Positions 7,458-16,055 of a DNA stretch of 64,000 nucleotides are shown here, piece by piece. The translations under genes and the position numbers were made by a program. The notes beneath the pieces are model-generated. The model did not search any database. It saw nothing but the letters and a program-made list of their open reading frames with translations, and had not been told where the DNA came from. This stretch comes from Hymenobacter edaphi (GTDB lineage Bacteria > Bacteroidota > Bacteroidia > Cytophagales > Hymenobacteraceae): NCBI RefSeq assembly GCF_003258365.1, contig NZ_QHKM01000001.1, positions 930,001-994,000 of the forward strand. The letters run 5' to 3'. Within the stretch, counting starts at the first letter, position 1; each line of letters starts with the position of its first letter.

Positions 7458-8234
7458 ATGAAGCTTTTTCGCTCTTGCCTGGCCTGGCTGCTCCTGCTCA
7501 GCGCGGGGCTACGGCCGGCCCTGGCCGCCGCCCCGCCCGCCCAGGTGCCGACCGCGTCGCAGACCGTCGCCGTGGCCGCGTTTGAGCAGTTTCTGGTGCG
7601 CACCTACGCCGGGGCCCGGCTGGCGCAGACGGGCATGAGCGTGCAGGTGCTGCGCAACGCGCTGATCGGCTACTTCAATCTGCGCGGCCGCGGGCTGGCC
7701 AAGCGGCCGGTGCTGACGGTTATCGACTTCAGCCGCCCGAGCCGGCAGAACCGCCTGTGGGTTATCGATTTGAGCCGCACCCGCCTGCTGTACCACACGC
7801 TGGTGGCCCACGGCAAAAACTCGGGCGGCGACCTGGCGCAGACGTTTTCCAACCGCGAAGGCTCGGAAATGAGCAGCCTGGGCTTTTACGTCACCGGCGA
7901 CACGTACCAGGGCAAGCACGGCCTGTCGCTGAAGCTGCAGGGGCTGGATGCGCGCTACAACTCGCACGCGGCCGAGCGCGCGGTGGTGGTTCACGGGGCC
8001 GACTACGTGGGCGAGGAGTTCATCCGGCAAAACGGCCGCCTGGGCCGCAGCCAGGGCTGCCCGGCGCTGCCGCCCGCCCAGTCGGCCGGCATCATCAAAA
8101 CGATTAAAAGCGGCTCGGTGCTCTACGTGCAGGGCCCCAGCACCGCGGCCTACGCCTCCGACTGGCTGAACCTGAACGCGGCGCTGCCGGCCTTTATGCG
8201 CACAATGGACGTAGCCAGCAGCACCGGCCAGTAG
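7458..8234 (+). CDS. Murein L,D-transpeptidase catalytic domain protein (YkuD_2)
   Basis: A 258-residue exported enzyme. Signal peptide about residues 1-24, then a helical region, then the YkuD_2-type catalytic domain. The active site is visible as HGADYV (His179) and GRSQGCPALP (Cys201), the H...S-x-GC arrangement of Cys-dependent L,D-transpeptidases. The substrate would be peptidoglycan stem peptides in the periplasm, with cross-linking or lipoprotein attachment as possible outcomes. FNLRGRG, LSRTRLLYHTLVAHGKNSG and YQGKHGLSLKLQGLD are also typical of this branch. It is transcribed alone and ends at a strong hairpin. Confidence 0.9.
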   Translation: MKLFRSCLAWLLLLSAGLRPALAAAPPAQVPTASQTVAVAAFEQFLVRTYAGARLAQTGMSVQVLRNALIGYFNLRGRGLAKRPVLTVIDFSRPSRQNRLWVIDLSRTRLLYHTLVAHGKNSGGDLAQTFSNREGSEMSSLGFYVTGDTYQGKHGLSLKLQGLDARYNSHAAERAVVVHGADYVGEEFIRQNGRLGRSQGCPALPPAQSAGIIKTIKSGSVLYVQGPSTAAYASDWLNLNAALPAFMRTMDVASSTGQ

Positions 8235-8266
8235 CCTCCGCTCGAAACGCCCGCTACCAAAACGAA

Positions 8267-8302
8267 CGGCCCGCCTCCGATGCTTCGGAGGCGGGCCGCT
8301 TT
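8267..8302 (+). terminator. Intrinsic terminator after L,D-transpeptidase gene
   Basis: Perfect 14-bp stem CGGCCCGCCTCCGA/TCGGAGGCGGGCCG with a four-base loop, then CTTTGCTT. Confidence 0.7.
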
Positions 8303-8334
8303 GCTTAGGAGCTGATAGGAGGGCGCAAAGGGCC

Positions 8335-8523
8335 TCAGGCCCGGTCGCCGGTGGCGCGCACCAGGCTGATGCCGGCGAAAAAGAAAATCAGGCCGACGCC
8401 GAGCGGAACAAAGGAGTTGATTTTGCTCAGGGCCACCATGCCGAGCAGGCCCATGGCGCCGTAGATGATGCCCGCAATGCCGAGCAGGGTAAGCAGGGAG
8501 CCGAACGTGCGTTTCTGATTCAT
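8335..8523 (-). CDS. Small two-segment membrane protein, function unknown
   Basis: A 62-residue protein with a basic N-terminus (MNQKRTFG) and two hydrophobic stretches (about residues 9-32 and 39-54), ending in RATGDRA. The composition fits a small inner-membrane protein. I do not recognise a family with confidence. It is divergent from the M48 protease gene that starts at 8712. Confidence 0.6.
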   Translation of the reverse strand: MNQKRTFGSLLTLLGIAGIIYGAMGLLGMVALSKINSFVPLGVGLIFFFAGISLVRATGDRA

Positions 8524-8711
8524 GAGTCGGGAAGAGTAGTGGAGAAACAGCCGGGCCGGCCCGCGGGCCGGCGGCTTTTGTGCCTGATACGCAAGCCTGG
8601 CGGATTTGGGTGTTTCGGGGGGTACAACCCTGCTGCGCAGGGCGCGTTAGACTCCTTGCCGCCGGCCTACGGCGGTTTTCCTTCTCCCACACCCCCGACC
8701 TTTTCCATCCC

Positions 8712-9524
8712 ATGAGAGGCAGCCTGCGTTACATCATAGCCCTGCTGGTAGCAGGGTTTTCCTTCATCACCTACTACTGCAACCGGCAGACCAACCCCGT
8801 GACGGGCGAGGTGCAGCACGTGAGCATGACCGCCGAGCAGGAAATAGCGCTGGGGCTGCAGGCCGCGCCCCAAATGGCCCAGCAGTACGGCGGATTGCAC
8901 CCGGATCAGCGGGCCCAGGTCGAGGTGGACCGCATCGGGCAGCAGCTGGTGCAGTCGTCGGGCGCCACCAAGTCGCCCTACAAGTTCGACTTTCACCTGC
9001 TGGCGGATGAAAACACCATCAACGCCTTTGCCCTGCCGGGCGGGCAGGTGTTCATCACTGCCGGGCTGCTGAAAAACCTGAAGACCGAAGGCCAGGTGGC
9101 CGGGGTGCTGGGCCACGAAATCGGCCACGTCATCGGGCGACACTCGGCCGAGCAGCTGGCCAAGTCGCGGCTGACGCAGGGCCTGGCCGGCGCGGCCGGC
9201 ATTGCCGCCTACGACCCCGACCGCCCGGGCGGCTCGATAGCCAATGCGGCGGTGGCCGCGGCCATTGCCAAAGTCGTCAGCCTGCGCTTCGGCCGCGAAG
9301 ACGAGCTGGAGGCCGACCGCGACGCGGTGCAGTACACCGCCGAGGCCGGCTACGACCCGCGCGCCATGATTCAGGTGATGCAGATTCTGCAGCAGGCCGG
9401 CGGCCGCAGCGGTGGCCCCGAGTTCCTGAGCACCCACCCCGACCCGGGCAACCGCATCGGGGTGCTGGAGCGCCAGATCCAGGAGGAATTCCCCAACGGC
9501 GTGCCCAGCAACCTCAAGCCGTAA
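8712..9524 (+). CDS. M48 family metalloprotease
   Basis: A 270-residue zinc protease. An N-terminal hydrophobic segment (about residues 7-21) anchors or exports it. The catalytic HEIGH motif starts at residue 135, preceded by NAFALPGGQVFITAGLL, the family's usual substrate-strand region. The third zinc ligand lies in EDELEADRDAV, and FLSTHPDPGNRI is the usual C-terminal landmark. Such proteins (BepA/LoiP-like) degrade misassembled envelope proteins. The ATG at 8712 is chosen because the hydrophobic leader starts there. A second M48 protein is encoded at 25073-25897, so the strain has at least two. Confidence 0.92.
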   Translation: MRGSLRYIIALLVAGFSFITYYCNRQTNPVTGEVQHVSMTAEQEIALGLQAAPQMAQQYGGLHPDQRAQVEVDRIGQQLVQSSGATKSPYKFDFHLLADENTINAFALPGGQVFITAGLLKNLKTEGQVAGVLGHEIGHVIGRHSAEQLAKSRLTQGLAGAAGIAAYDPDRPGGSIANAAVAAAIAKVVSLRFGREDELEADRDAVQYTAEAGYDPRAMIQVMQILQQAGGRSGGPEFLSTHPDPGNRIGVLERQIQEEFPNGVPSNLKP

Positions 9525-9575
9525 GCCCCGGCCGGCGCTGGCCGCCGCCCGCTCCGTATTTCCGGCAACCGACAG

Positions 9576-9604
9576 CGGCCGAAGCTCCTGCTTCGGCCGT
9601 TTTG
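9576..9604 (+). terminator. Intrinsic terminator after M48 gene
   Basis: Stem CGGCCGAAG/CTTCGGCCG with a six-base loop followed by TTTTGG. Confidence 0.65.
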
Positions 9605-9669
9605 GCGTCCGGTGCGTTATTGTCCTTACTTTCCTCCCCGGGCGGGATTGCCGCCGCCCCCTGCTCTCC

Positions 9670-10578
9670 ATGCCTACTGCCCCTTCCATATTGCGCCGGC
9701 TGCTGTTTGTGATGAACCCGATTTCGGGCGACATCGACAAAGCCAGCGTGCAAGAGCTGATCGAAACCATCTGCGCCGAGCGCGGCCGCACGGCGCATTT
9801 CTACGAAACCAGCGGCGAGGACGACCTCAACCGCCTGCGCGCCTACCTGCAGCAGCACCCGCAGGACGCCGTGTTTGCCGCCGGCGGCGACGGCACCGTG
9901 AACCTGGTGGCGCAGGCCCTCAGCGACACCGAGCTGCCGCTGGGCATCGTGCCGCTGGGCTCGGGCAACGGCCTGTCGAAGGATTTGGGCATTCCGCAGG
10001 ACGTGGAAGAGGCGCTGCAGCTGATCTGGCAGCACGAGGTGCTGCGCGTCGATACCTTGATGGTGAGCGGCCACTTCACGGCTCACCTGGCCGATCTGGG
10101 CTTCAATGCGCTGATTGTGGAACGGTTTGCCGAAGGCGACACCCGCGGGCCCGGCGCCTACGTGCGCATTGCCCTGCAGGAATACATGCGCTACCAGCCC
10201 GCCCGCTACCGCGTGGTGACGGATAGCGAAACCTGGGAAGGCGAGGCGTTTATGCTCACCGTGGCCAACGCCCGCACTTTCGGCAGCAACGTGGTCATCA
10301 ACCCCGCCAGCCGCATGGACGACGGCCGCTTCGAGGTGTGCGTCATCGAGCCGTTTCCGGCCACGGCGGCCCCCGGCATCCTCTACCAGCTCTACACCGA
10401 CGGCTTCGACGAATCGGCGTACACGCGGCGGCTGCAGTGCCGCTGGGTGCGCATCGAGGTGGTGGGCGAAACGGCGGTGCGCGTGCAGGTCGACGGGGAG
10501 CCGCTGCACCTGCCCACGCCGGTGGAAGCCACGATTAACCCGCAGAACCTGCGGGTGCTGGTGCCGGCGGCGGGGTAG
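9670..10578 (+). CDS. Diacylglycerol kinase family lipid kinase
   Basis: A 302-residue soluble lipid kinase of the DagK/YegS/BmrU group. It opens with LLFVMNPISGDIDK, the family's NPxSG nucleotide-binding strand. It carries the glycine-rich AAGGDGTVN (about residues 70-78) and PLGSGNGLSKDLGIP, both characteristic, and a C-terminal beta-sandwich domain with NPASRMDDGRFEVCVIE. It phosphorylates a lipid alcohol (diacylglycerol or sphingoid base) at the inner membrane; which one cannot be told from sequence. Its last 44 bases overlap the 3' end of the convergent phosphoesterase gene. Confidence 0.92.
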   Translation: MPTAPSILRRLLFVMNPISGDIDKASVQELIETICAERGRTAHFYETSGEDDLNRLRAYLQQHPQDAVFAAGGDGTVNLVAQALSDTELPLGIVPLGSGNGLSKDLGIPQDVEEALQLIWQHEVLRVDTLMVSGHFTAHLADLGFNALIVERFAEGDTRGPGAYVRIALQEYMRYQPARYRVVTDSETWEGEAFMLTVANARTFGSNVVINPASRMDDGRFEVCVIEPFPATAAPGILYQLYTDGFDESAYTRRLQCRWVRIEVVGETAVRVQVDGEPLHLPTPVEATINPQNLRVLVPAAG

Positions 10579-11785
10579 CGGCCGGGGCGGGCACCGGCAC
10601 CAGGGGCCAGCGAAACGAGGTGGGAGCGGGCGTGCCCTGCTGATCGGCCGGCTCCCAGGTGTGCAGCCACAGCTGGCCGTCGGCGTAGTAATCGAGGCTG
10701 AAAAAGCCTTTCCGCTCGTGCACGAAGGTGGCTTTGCCGCCCGCCGCCACGTAGGCCGTCTTGCTGCCCGAGCCGCTGACGAGGTAATGCACGCCGCGGC
10801 GCAGGAAGTACTGCAGGTTGTGGTCGTGGCCGGCGGCGTACACGGTGCCCGGAAACTCGCGCAGCACCTGCAGCAGGCGGCGGCGCAGGCGGCGGTAGCG
10901 CGGGTGGGCCATGTCTTCGGCGGCCCCCAGCAGGCGGCGGTAGGCCGGAAACAGGGAGCCTAGCAGGGGCAGCGGGAGGTAAGCGCGCTTGTGGGCGGCC
11001 GTCAGCGGAAACACGTGCTGCTTGACGGTGAACTTGCCGCCGTGCATGGCATTGGAGTAGAGCGGGTGGTGGCCGGCCACCAGCAGCTGCTGCCCCGGGT
11101 ACTGCCGCAGCAGCTGCCGCAGCTGCGCGAAGGGCTGGCGGGCATCGTCGGCGCTGCAGCCGTGGGCGCGGCCCAGGGGGCGCGGGCCGCGCTGCACCCA
11201 CCACTGGGTGTTGAGCACCAGCAGCATCAGCCCTTCGGCCAAGGGCAGCGCTACCGGGCCGGGGCAGCCGTTTTCGGGCAGGTACAGGGCGCTAGGCAGG
11301 TGCTGGCGCACGTAGGCTTCCTGGGCCTGCAGGTAGGCGTAGCCGTCGGGGCGGCCCTTGTTCCAGTCGTGGTTGCCGCTCAGAAAGACGACCTGCCCCG
11401 CAAACTCGCGCAGCAGGTTCAGCTGCACGTCGAGGCGGCGCTCGGCGGCGGGGCGCAGCGGGTGCCCGACGGGCGGCAGGCCCACGGGATACACGTTGTC
11501 GCCGAGCATGACCACGGAGCCCTCGGCGCCGGCTTCCTGCATCCAGCGGCGCAGCAGGTTCAGCACCGGGTCGTGGCCGTCGGTGGCCACCGCGCCCAGG
11601 TCGCCGATAAAGCAGACGCGGTGCCGCGGCGCCGCGGCGGGCGGCGCGAGGGCGGGCCAGTGCCGCGCCGCCGCCGCCACGAACGGCCGGCGGCGGTGGC
11701 GGCGCTCCAGCGCAAAGCGGTACGCCAGCCAGCCAATGAGCAGGAGGGAAGCCGCAAGCAGCGGCCCGATGAGGTAGGACGTCAC
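10535..11785 (-). CDS. Calcineurin-like metallophosphoesterase, membrane-anchored
   Basis: A 416-residue protein with an N-terminal membrane segment (about residues 4-25), a basic stretch, and a dinuclear metallophosphatase domain. The motifs appear in order: FIGDLGAV, MLGDNVYPVG, LSGNHDWNKG, VAGHHPLYS and AAGHDHNLQ. This set matches Bacteroidota phosphoesterases that in other proteins are fused to a BamA-like barrel; here the protein ends after a Pro/Ala-rich tail, with no barrel. The substrate is unknown. The active site probably faces the periplasm. It overlaps the lipid kinase gene tail to tail by 44 bases. Confidence 0.88.
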   Translation of the reverse strand: MTSYLIGPLLAASLLLIGWLAYRFALERRHRRRPFVAAAARHWPALAPPAAAPRHRVCFIGDLGAVATDGHDPVLNLLRRWMQEAGAEGSVVMLGDNVYPVGLPPVGHPLRPAAERRLDVQLNLLREFAGQVVFLSGNHDWNKGRPDGYAYLQAQEAYVRQHLPSALYLPENGCPGPVALPLAEGLMLLVLNTQWWVQRGPRPLGRAHGCSADDARQPFAQLRQLLRQYPGQQLLVAGHHPLYSNAMHGGKFTVKQHVFPLTAAHKRAYLPLPLLGSLFPAYRRLLGAAEDMAHPRYRRLRRRLLQVLREFPGTVYAAGHDHNLQYFLRRGVHYLVSGSGSKTAYVAAGGKATFVHERKGFFSLDYYADGQLWLHTWEPADQQGTPAPTSFRWPLVPVPAPAATPPPAPAPAGSAG

Positions 11786-11859
11786 GCCCTACTGTACGGG
11801 CGCCGGGCCGCGGAGGTAGCCCCGCGCGGGCGGCCCGGCCGGCTTTTTTCCGGGTTGCC

Positions 11860-12492
11860 CTAGAAATTGGGGGGCGTCAGGTGCTTGAAATGGCCGTTTT
11901 GGCGCACGCGCTCCTTGAGCCGCTCGGTTTCGAGCACCACCGGCAGAATGTGCTCTAGGTGCGTCAGCACGTACTGCTGCCGCTCGGGCTCGGTGGGCAG
12001 CTGCAGCAACTCAAACTCCTGCTCGGTGGACAGGCCCAGGTGGTGCGCCACGTCGAAGGTGCGGTAGTCGGGGGGCAGCTCGATGAACAGTTTCTGCAGG
12101 CTCAGCGCCCCGTAGAGCTGCTCGACCTGCCGGCTGATGCGCAGCTTGAGCGCCGGGTCTTCGGGCGTATCGTCGGGCAGGTCCTCCACCTGCCCGGCCG
12201 CGTAGAGCTTGCCCGGCGCCTCGCGCAGCATGTCCACGATGCGGAAGCGGCCCACGGCCTGGGTACGGATGTCCGACTCGCCGCCGGGGTAGCTGCGCTC
12301 TACTTTCAGCAGGCGCATTTCGGTGCCGATGAGCTGCACCTGGTCGTTGAGAAACGGCGGAATGCCGAAGGTCTGGCCTGTCTCGAGGCAATCAGTGACC
12401 AGCTGGCGGTAGCGCGGCTCGAAGATGTGCAGGTTGAGCTTTTCGCCGGGGAATACGACCAGGTTGAGCGGAAACAGCGGAAGAAGGTGCAT
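11860..12492 (-). CDS. Lon substrate-binding-domain (LON N) protein
   Basis: A 210-residue stand-alone version of the N-terminal domain of Lon protease, without ATPase or protease domains. It starts MHLLPLFPLNLVVFPGEKLNLHIFEPRYRQL, the family's standard opening, and has GGESDIRTQAVGRFRIV in the middle and a helical C-terminal half. Such proteins occur throughout Bacteroidota; they may bind substrates or act as adaptors, but the role is not established. The ATG at 12492 is used because homology starts there. Confidence 0.88.
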   Translation of the reverse strand: MHLLPLFPLNLVVFPGEKLNLHIFEPRYRQLVTDCLETGQTFGIPPFLNDQVQLIGTEMRLLKVERSYPGGESDIRTQAVGRFRIVDMLREAPGKLYAAGQVEDLPDDTPEDPALKLRISRQVEQLYGALSLQKLFIELPPDYRTFDVAHHLGLSTEQEFELLQLPTEPERQQYVLTHLEHILPVVLETERLKERVRQNGHFKHLTPPNF

Positions 12493-12811
12493 AGGGCGGC
12501 AAACATAGTGGGCAGCGGAACAGCCCGGGCCCAGCGGCGGCCCGGCGGCAAAGAAACCGCTGAAATTGCACTTTAAAATAGGACTTCCGCAGCCGCCTGC
12601 CCCAAAGCCCGGTCCCGGACTGCGCCCAGGGGGCCACTCACGGGCCTCTGCGGCCAGCCGGGGCCGCCGGCCGCCGCCGGGCATGACATAAATCATTGCC
12701 GCCGGTGCCTTTCGTCATGCCGCCTGCGCGGTCAAACTGCCATTTTCATAACGGTAGATCCGGCCGGTGCAGCCCGGTCGGGCTGGTTTACCCGCTGACG
12801 CATCAACCGTT
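12493..12811. other. Intergenic region between divergent genes
   Basis: A 319-base GC-rich spacer between the Lon-N gene and the BON/Usp/Mla block. It should hold the promoters of both. I see no clear TAnnTTTG box and no ORF or RNA gene. Confidence 0.35.
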
Positions 12812-14266
12812 ATGGAAACGCTCGAAACCACGCTCCAACCGGCGCCAGCCCTAGCCGATGGCGACATCACCGCCGCCGTGGAGCGCCTGCTGGCCCGCAA
12901 AAAGGGAGTGGCCCCGCACCTGGTGGACGTGGCCACTCAGCAGGGCATCGTCACGCTCAGCGGCTACGTGGATAGCCTGCTGGCCCGGGAGCGGGCCGAG
13001 GAAATTGCCAAGGCCGTGCGCGGGGTGCGCGGGGTCATCAACGAAGTCGGGGTGCGGGCCGTCGACCTGCCCGACGCCACGCTGCGCCGCGACGTGGAAG
13101 AAGCCTTGCTGCAGGACGCCGTGGCGAGCGAGTACGACATCTGCTGCACCGCCCGCGCGGGCGTGGTGATGCTGCTGGGCGAAGTGCCTTCCTGGCCGGA
13201 AAAGGAGCTGGTGCTGCGCGTGGCCAAGGGCGTGCGGGGCGTATGCAGCCTCGAAGACCACCTGCACTACCGCTACGGCCACCCGCCCAAAGCCGCGGCG
13301 GCAATCGGGGCCGAAATGGACGAGCTGCTGGCCTGGGACGTGCGCATCAACCACGCCCTCATCGAGGTGCGCACGCAGGAGCCCGGGCGCGTGGTGCTAC
13401 GCGGGGCGGTGGCCAGCGCGGCCGAGCGCAGCCTCGCCATTGCGGCGGCCTGGCGGGCGGGCGCCGCCGGCGTGGAGGCGGCCGAGCTGCGGGTGGCGCC
13501 CGAAACGCCCGGCCAGGAGCTGCGCGGCGACAAGTACCGCCCCCGCCCCGACGCGGCAATCCGTCAGGCCATCCAGGACAGCTTGCGGGCCGACCCGCGG
13601 GTGCGCACCCACGCGGCCGAAATCGACGTGCGGCGGGGCCTGGTCACGCTGCGCGGCACCGTGGGCAACCTGCGGGCCTGCCGCGCCGCCGAGCAGGACG
13701 CGCTGGGCATCGTGGGCGTGACGATGGTCAGCAACTACCTGCGCGTGCGGCCCGCCCGGCCCACGCCCGACGCCGAGATGCAGCGCCGCACGCGGGCCGC
13801 CCTGCAGCGCGACGCCTACCTGCACCGCGTGGCGGTGGAGGTGGTCGTCGACAACGGCAAGGTGAGCCTCTACGGCACGGTGGATTCGCAGTTTGACAAG
13901 CAGCACGCCGAACAGGTGGCCGCCGGCATCAGCGGCGTCATTGCCGTCGACAACCGGCTGGTGGTGCCGGCCTGGAACACCACGCCCGACGGCGAGTACT
14001 TTGCCTGCCACGTGGCCTTCAGCCAGCCACTGCCCGGCCGGCTGCCCACCGATGCGGCCATCCGACAGGCCATCCGGGACCACCTGGCCTGGACGCCGGG
14101 CCTGAGCGAGCAGGCCATCCGGGTGAGTGTGGCCAACGGCCGGGCCACCCTGACGGGCACCGTGGCCACGCGCCAGGAGCAGCAGCTGGCCACGCTCTGC
14201 GCCTACGACGGCGGCGCCCGGGCCGTCGGCAACCGGCTGCAGGTGCGCCCCGAGGCCTCGCCGTGA
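12812..14266 (+). CDS. Six-BON-domain protein (copy 1)
   Basis: A 484-residue protein built almost wholly from BON domains, roughly at residues 17-83, 88-152, 164-227, 247-312, 320-384 and 423-480. Each shows the pattern D..I...I...L...P.....I.V.V.G.V.L.G.V.s...r..a...a..v.GV..V.N.L. BON domains bind phospholipid surfaces in OsmY and DolP. No signal peptide or lipobox is visible from the ATG at 12812, so the protein is either cytoplasmic or exported in an unknown way. It heads a run with a Usp gene and MlaE/F/D. A paralog with the same six-domain plan lies at 18784-20217 in opposite orientation. Confidence 0.88.
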   Translation: METLETTLQPAPALADGDITAAVERLLARKKGVAPHLVDVATQQGIVTLSGYVDSLLARERAEEIAKAVRGVRGVINEVGVRAVDLPDATLRRDVEEALLQDAVASEYDICCTARAGVVMLLGEVPSWPEKELVLRVAKGVRGVCSLEDHLHYRYGHPPKAAAAIGAEMDELLAWDVRINHALIEVRTQEPGRVVLRGAVASAAERSLAIAAAWRAGAAGVEAAELRVAPETPGQELRGDKYRPRPDAAIRQAIQDSLRADPRVRTHAAEIDVRRGLVTLRGTVGNLRACRAAEQDALGIVGVTMVSNYLRVRPARPTPDAEMQRRTRAALQRDAYLHRVAVEVVVDNGKVSLYGTVDSQFDKQHAEQVAAGISGVIAVDNRLVVPAWNTTPDGEYFACHVAFSQPLPGRLPTDAAIRQAIRDHLAWTPGLSEQAIRVSVANGRATLTGTVATRQEQQLATLCAYDGGARAVGNRLQVRPEASP

Positions 14267-14315
14267 GCGGCGCCCGTCCCGCGGCTACTTCCCCGAACCT
14301 CTTCCGTTTTGTGCG

Positions 14316-15206
14316 ATGAAACCGACGTTTGTGGTCCTGACTGATCTGTCGCCCGGCGCGGCGCGGGCGGCGCATGTGGCGGCGCTGCTGGCCGCCGCCG
14401 CCGGGGCGGAGCTGGTGCTGCTGCACCTGGAAGCCGAGCCCGTGGTGGAGCCCGAATTCGGCCTGCTGCCGCTGCCGGCCCACTACCTCGACCAGCAACA
14501 GCGCGACACGGTGGCGGCCCTGGCCGCGCTGGCCCGCAGCCTCGCGGCCCCGGTGCGCGTGCAGCCCAACCGCGGCGGCCTGCACGACACGCTGCAACTG
14601 GTAATTCGGCGCCAGATGCCGCTGCTGCTGGTGCTGGGCCTCGCGCCCGAGCACGCCCTTATCGACCAGCTGCTCTACAGCTACGCCCTGCCGGTGCTGC
14701 GCGCCACCCACCTGCCGCTGCTGCTGGTGCCCGCCGCCGGACTCCCGGAAGAGGCCCAACTGCCCCGTCAGGTTGCCCTGGCCATCGACGGGGAGCGGTT
14801 TCAGCTCAGCGCGGCTTCGTGCCGGGTGGCGGCGCTGGTGGAAAGCTGGCAGGCCGAGTACACCGTGGTGCACGTGGCCCCGCCCGACGGCCCCACCCTG
14901 AACATGCACGACGTGGTGACCACCGCCCACGACGGGGGCCTGCTCTCGGCGCGGGTCATTAGCAGCTCCACCTACCAGCTGCGCCACGCCGTGTGCGGAG
15001 CGGGGCTGGTGCAGGCCGTCGTCGACACGCAGGCCGACCTGCTGGTGCTGGTGGCCCGGCCGCGCAGCTTCCTCGACGAGCTGTTTCACCGCAGCGCCAC
15101 GGCCGAGGTGCTGCCGCGCAGCCCGGTGCCGGTGCTGCTGCTGCCCGCGGCGGCCGTGGCGGCACCCACGGCCGCGCGCCAGGCCGCCGACGGGCTGCTG
15201 TACTGA
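14316..15206 (+). CDS. Tandem universal stress protein (copy 1)
   Basis: A 296-residue protein of two UspA domains (about residues 1-140 and 150-280), starting MKPTFVVLTDLSPGAARAAHVAALLA. Each half ends with a PLLLV.-type strand. The G-2x-G-9x-G[ST] ATP-binding motif of MJ0577-type Usps is absent from both halves (first half reads LVLGLAPEHALIDQLL, second VLVARPRSFLDELFHRS), so it resembles the non-nucleotide-binding UspA class. It lies 49 bases after the BON gene and 81 before mlaE. The matching Usp on the far side of the transporter (17877-18743) suggests the pair belongs with the lipid transporter. Confidence 0.85.
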   Translation: MKPTFVVLTDLSPGAARAAHVAALLAAAAGAELVLLHLEAEPVVEPEFGLLPLPAHYLDQQQRDTVAALAALARSLAAPVRVQPNRGGLHDTLQLVIRRQMPLLLVLGLAPEHALIDQLLYSYALPVLRATHLPLLLVPAAGLPEEAQLPRQVALAIDGERFQLSAASCRVAALVESWQAEYTVVHVAPPDGPTLNMHDVVTTAHDGGLLSARVISSSTYQLRHAVCGAGLVQAVVDTQADLLVLVARPRSFLDELFHRSATAEVLPRSPVPVLLLPAAAVAAPTAARQAADGLLY

Positions 15207-15287
15207 TCCGGCCCTTGCGCCTCCGGGCGCGGCCGCTCGTTTCCGCCGCCGCGGTCCGCGGCGCTTCACCCTTCATTCCCGCGTATC

Positions 15288-16046
15288 ATGCTCGAACAGC
15301 CCTTATTGACCGAAGCCGGCGGCATGGCCCATTTCGCCGGGCGTTTCTTCCGCGAGGGGTTTCGCCCGCGCTACGAAGTGGGCGAGTGGCTGTACCAGTG
15401 CTACGTCATTGGCTACCAGTCCCTGCCGCTGGTGGGCGTGACGGGCTTTATCATGGGCATGGTGCTGACGCTGCAGAGCCGCCCCACCATGGCCCAGTTC
15501 GGGGCCGAGTCGTGGATTCCGGCCATGGTGGGGCTGACCATCATTCGCGAGATGGGGCCAATTATCACCGCGCTGATTTTCGCCGGCAAAATTGGCTCCA
15601 GCATCGGGGCCGAGCTGGGCTCGATGCGCGTCACGGAGCAGATTGACGCCATGGAAGTGTCGGGCACCAACCCGTTTAAGTACCTGGTGGTGACGCGGGT
15701 GCTGGCCACCACGCTCATGCTGCCGGTGCTCACCCTGCTGGCCGATGCCATTGCCCTGTTTGCCTCCTTCGTGGGCCTGAACATGCGCGGCGTGACCACC
15801 CTGGCGCTGTACGCCAACAACGTCCTCTCGCGCCTGGCTTTCGGCGACGTGCTGCCGGCCTTCATCAAGACCTTCTTCTTCGGCTTTGCCGTGGGCCTGA
15901 TCGGCTGCTACAAGGGCTACCACGCCGACAAGGGCACCGAGGGCGTGGGGCAGGCCGCCAACTCGGCCGTGGTGGTGTCGTCGCTGGTCATTTTCGTGCT
16001 CGACCTGCTGGCCGTGCAAATTACCGGCCTGCTGGGCCTCAACTAG
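15288..16046 (+). CDS. mlaE: MlaE-family permease of an MCE lipid ABC transporter
   Basis: A 252-residue polytopic inner-membrane protein of the MlaE/DUF140 family. It moves phospholipid or other lipids between the inner membrane and the periplasmic MCE ring. Landmarks include VGVTGFIMGMVLTLQSRPTM, IIREMGPIITALIFAGKIGSS, GAELGSMRVTEQIDAMEVSG, the family's amphipathic coupling region, and GCYKGYHADKGTEGVGQAAN near the C-terminus. The next gene (ATPase) starts 9 bases after its stop. Length and motifs are complete. Confidence 0.95.
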   Translation: MLEQPLLTEAGGMAHFAGRFFREGFRPRYEVGEWLYQCYVIGYQSLPLVGVTGFIMGMVLTLQSRPTMAQFGAESWIPAMVGLTIIREMGPIITALIFAGKIGSSIGAELGSMRVTEQIDAMEVSGTNPFKYLVVTRVLATTLMLPVLTLLADAIALFASFVGLNMRGVTTLALYANNVLSRLAFGDVLPAFIKTFFFGFAVGLIGCYKGYHADKGTEGVGQAANSAVVVSSLVIFVLDLLAVQITGLLGLN

Positions 16047-16055
16047 CACTGCCCC

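Noticed and set aside
14316-15206. ATP-binding site in the Usp proteins
   Set aside because: The G2xG9xG[ST] loop is absent from both halves of both Usp proteins.
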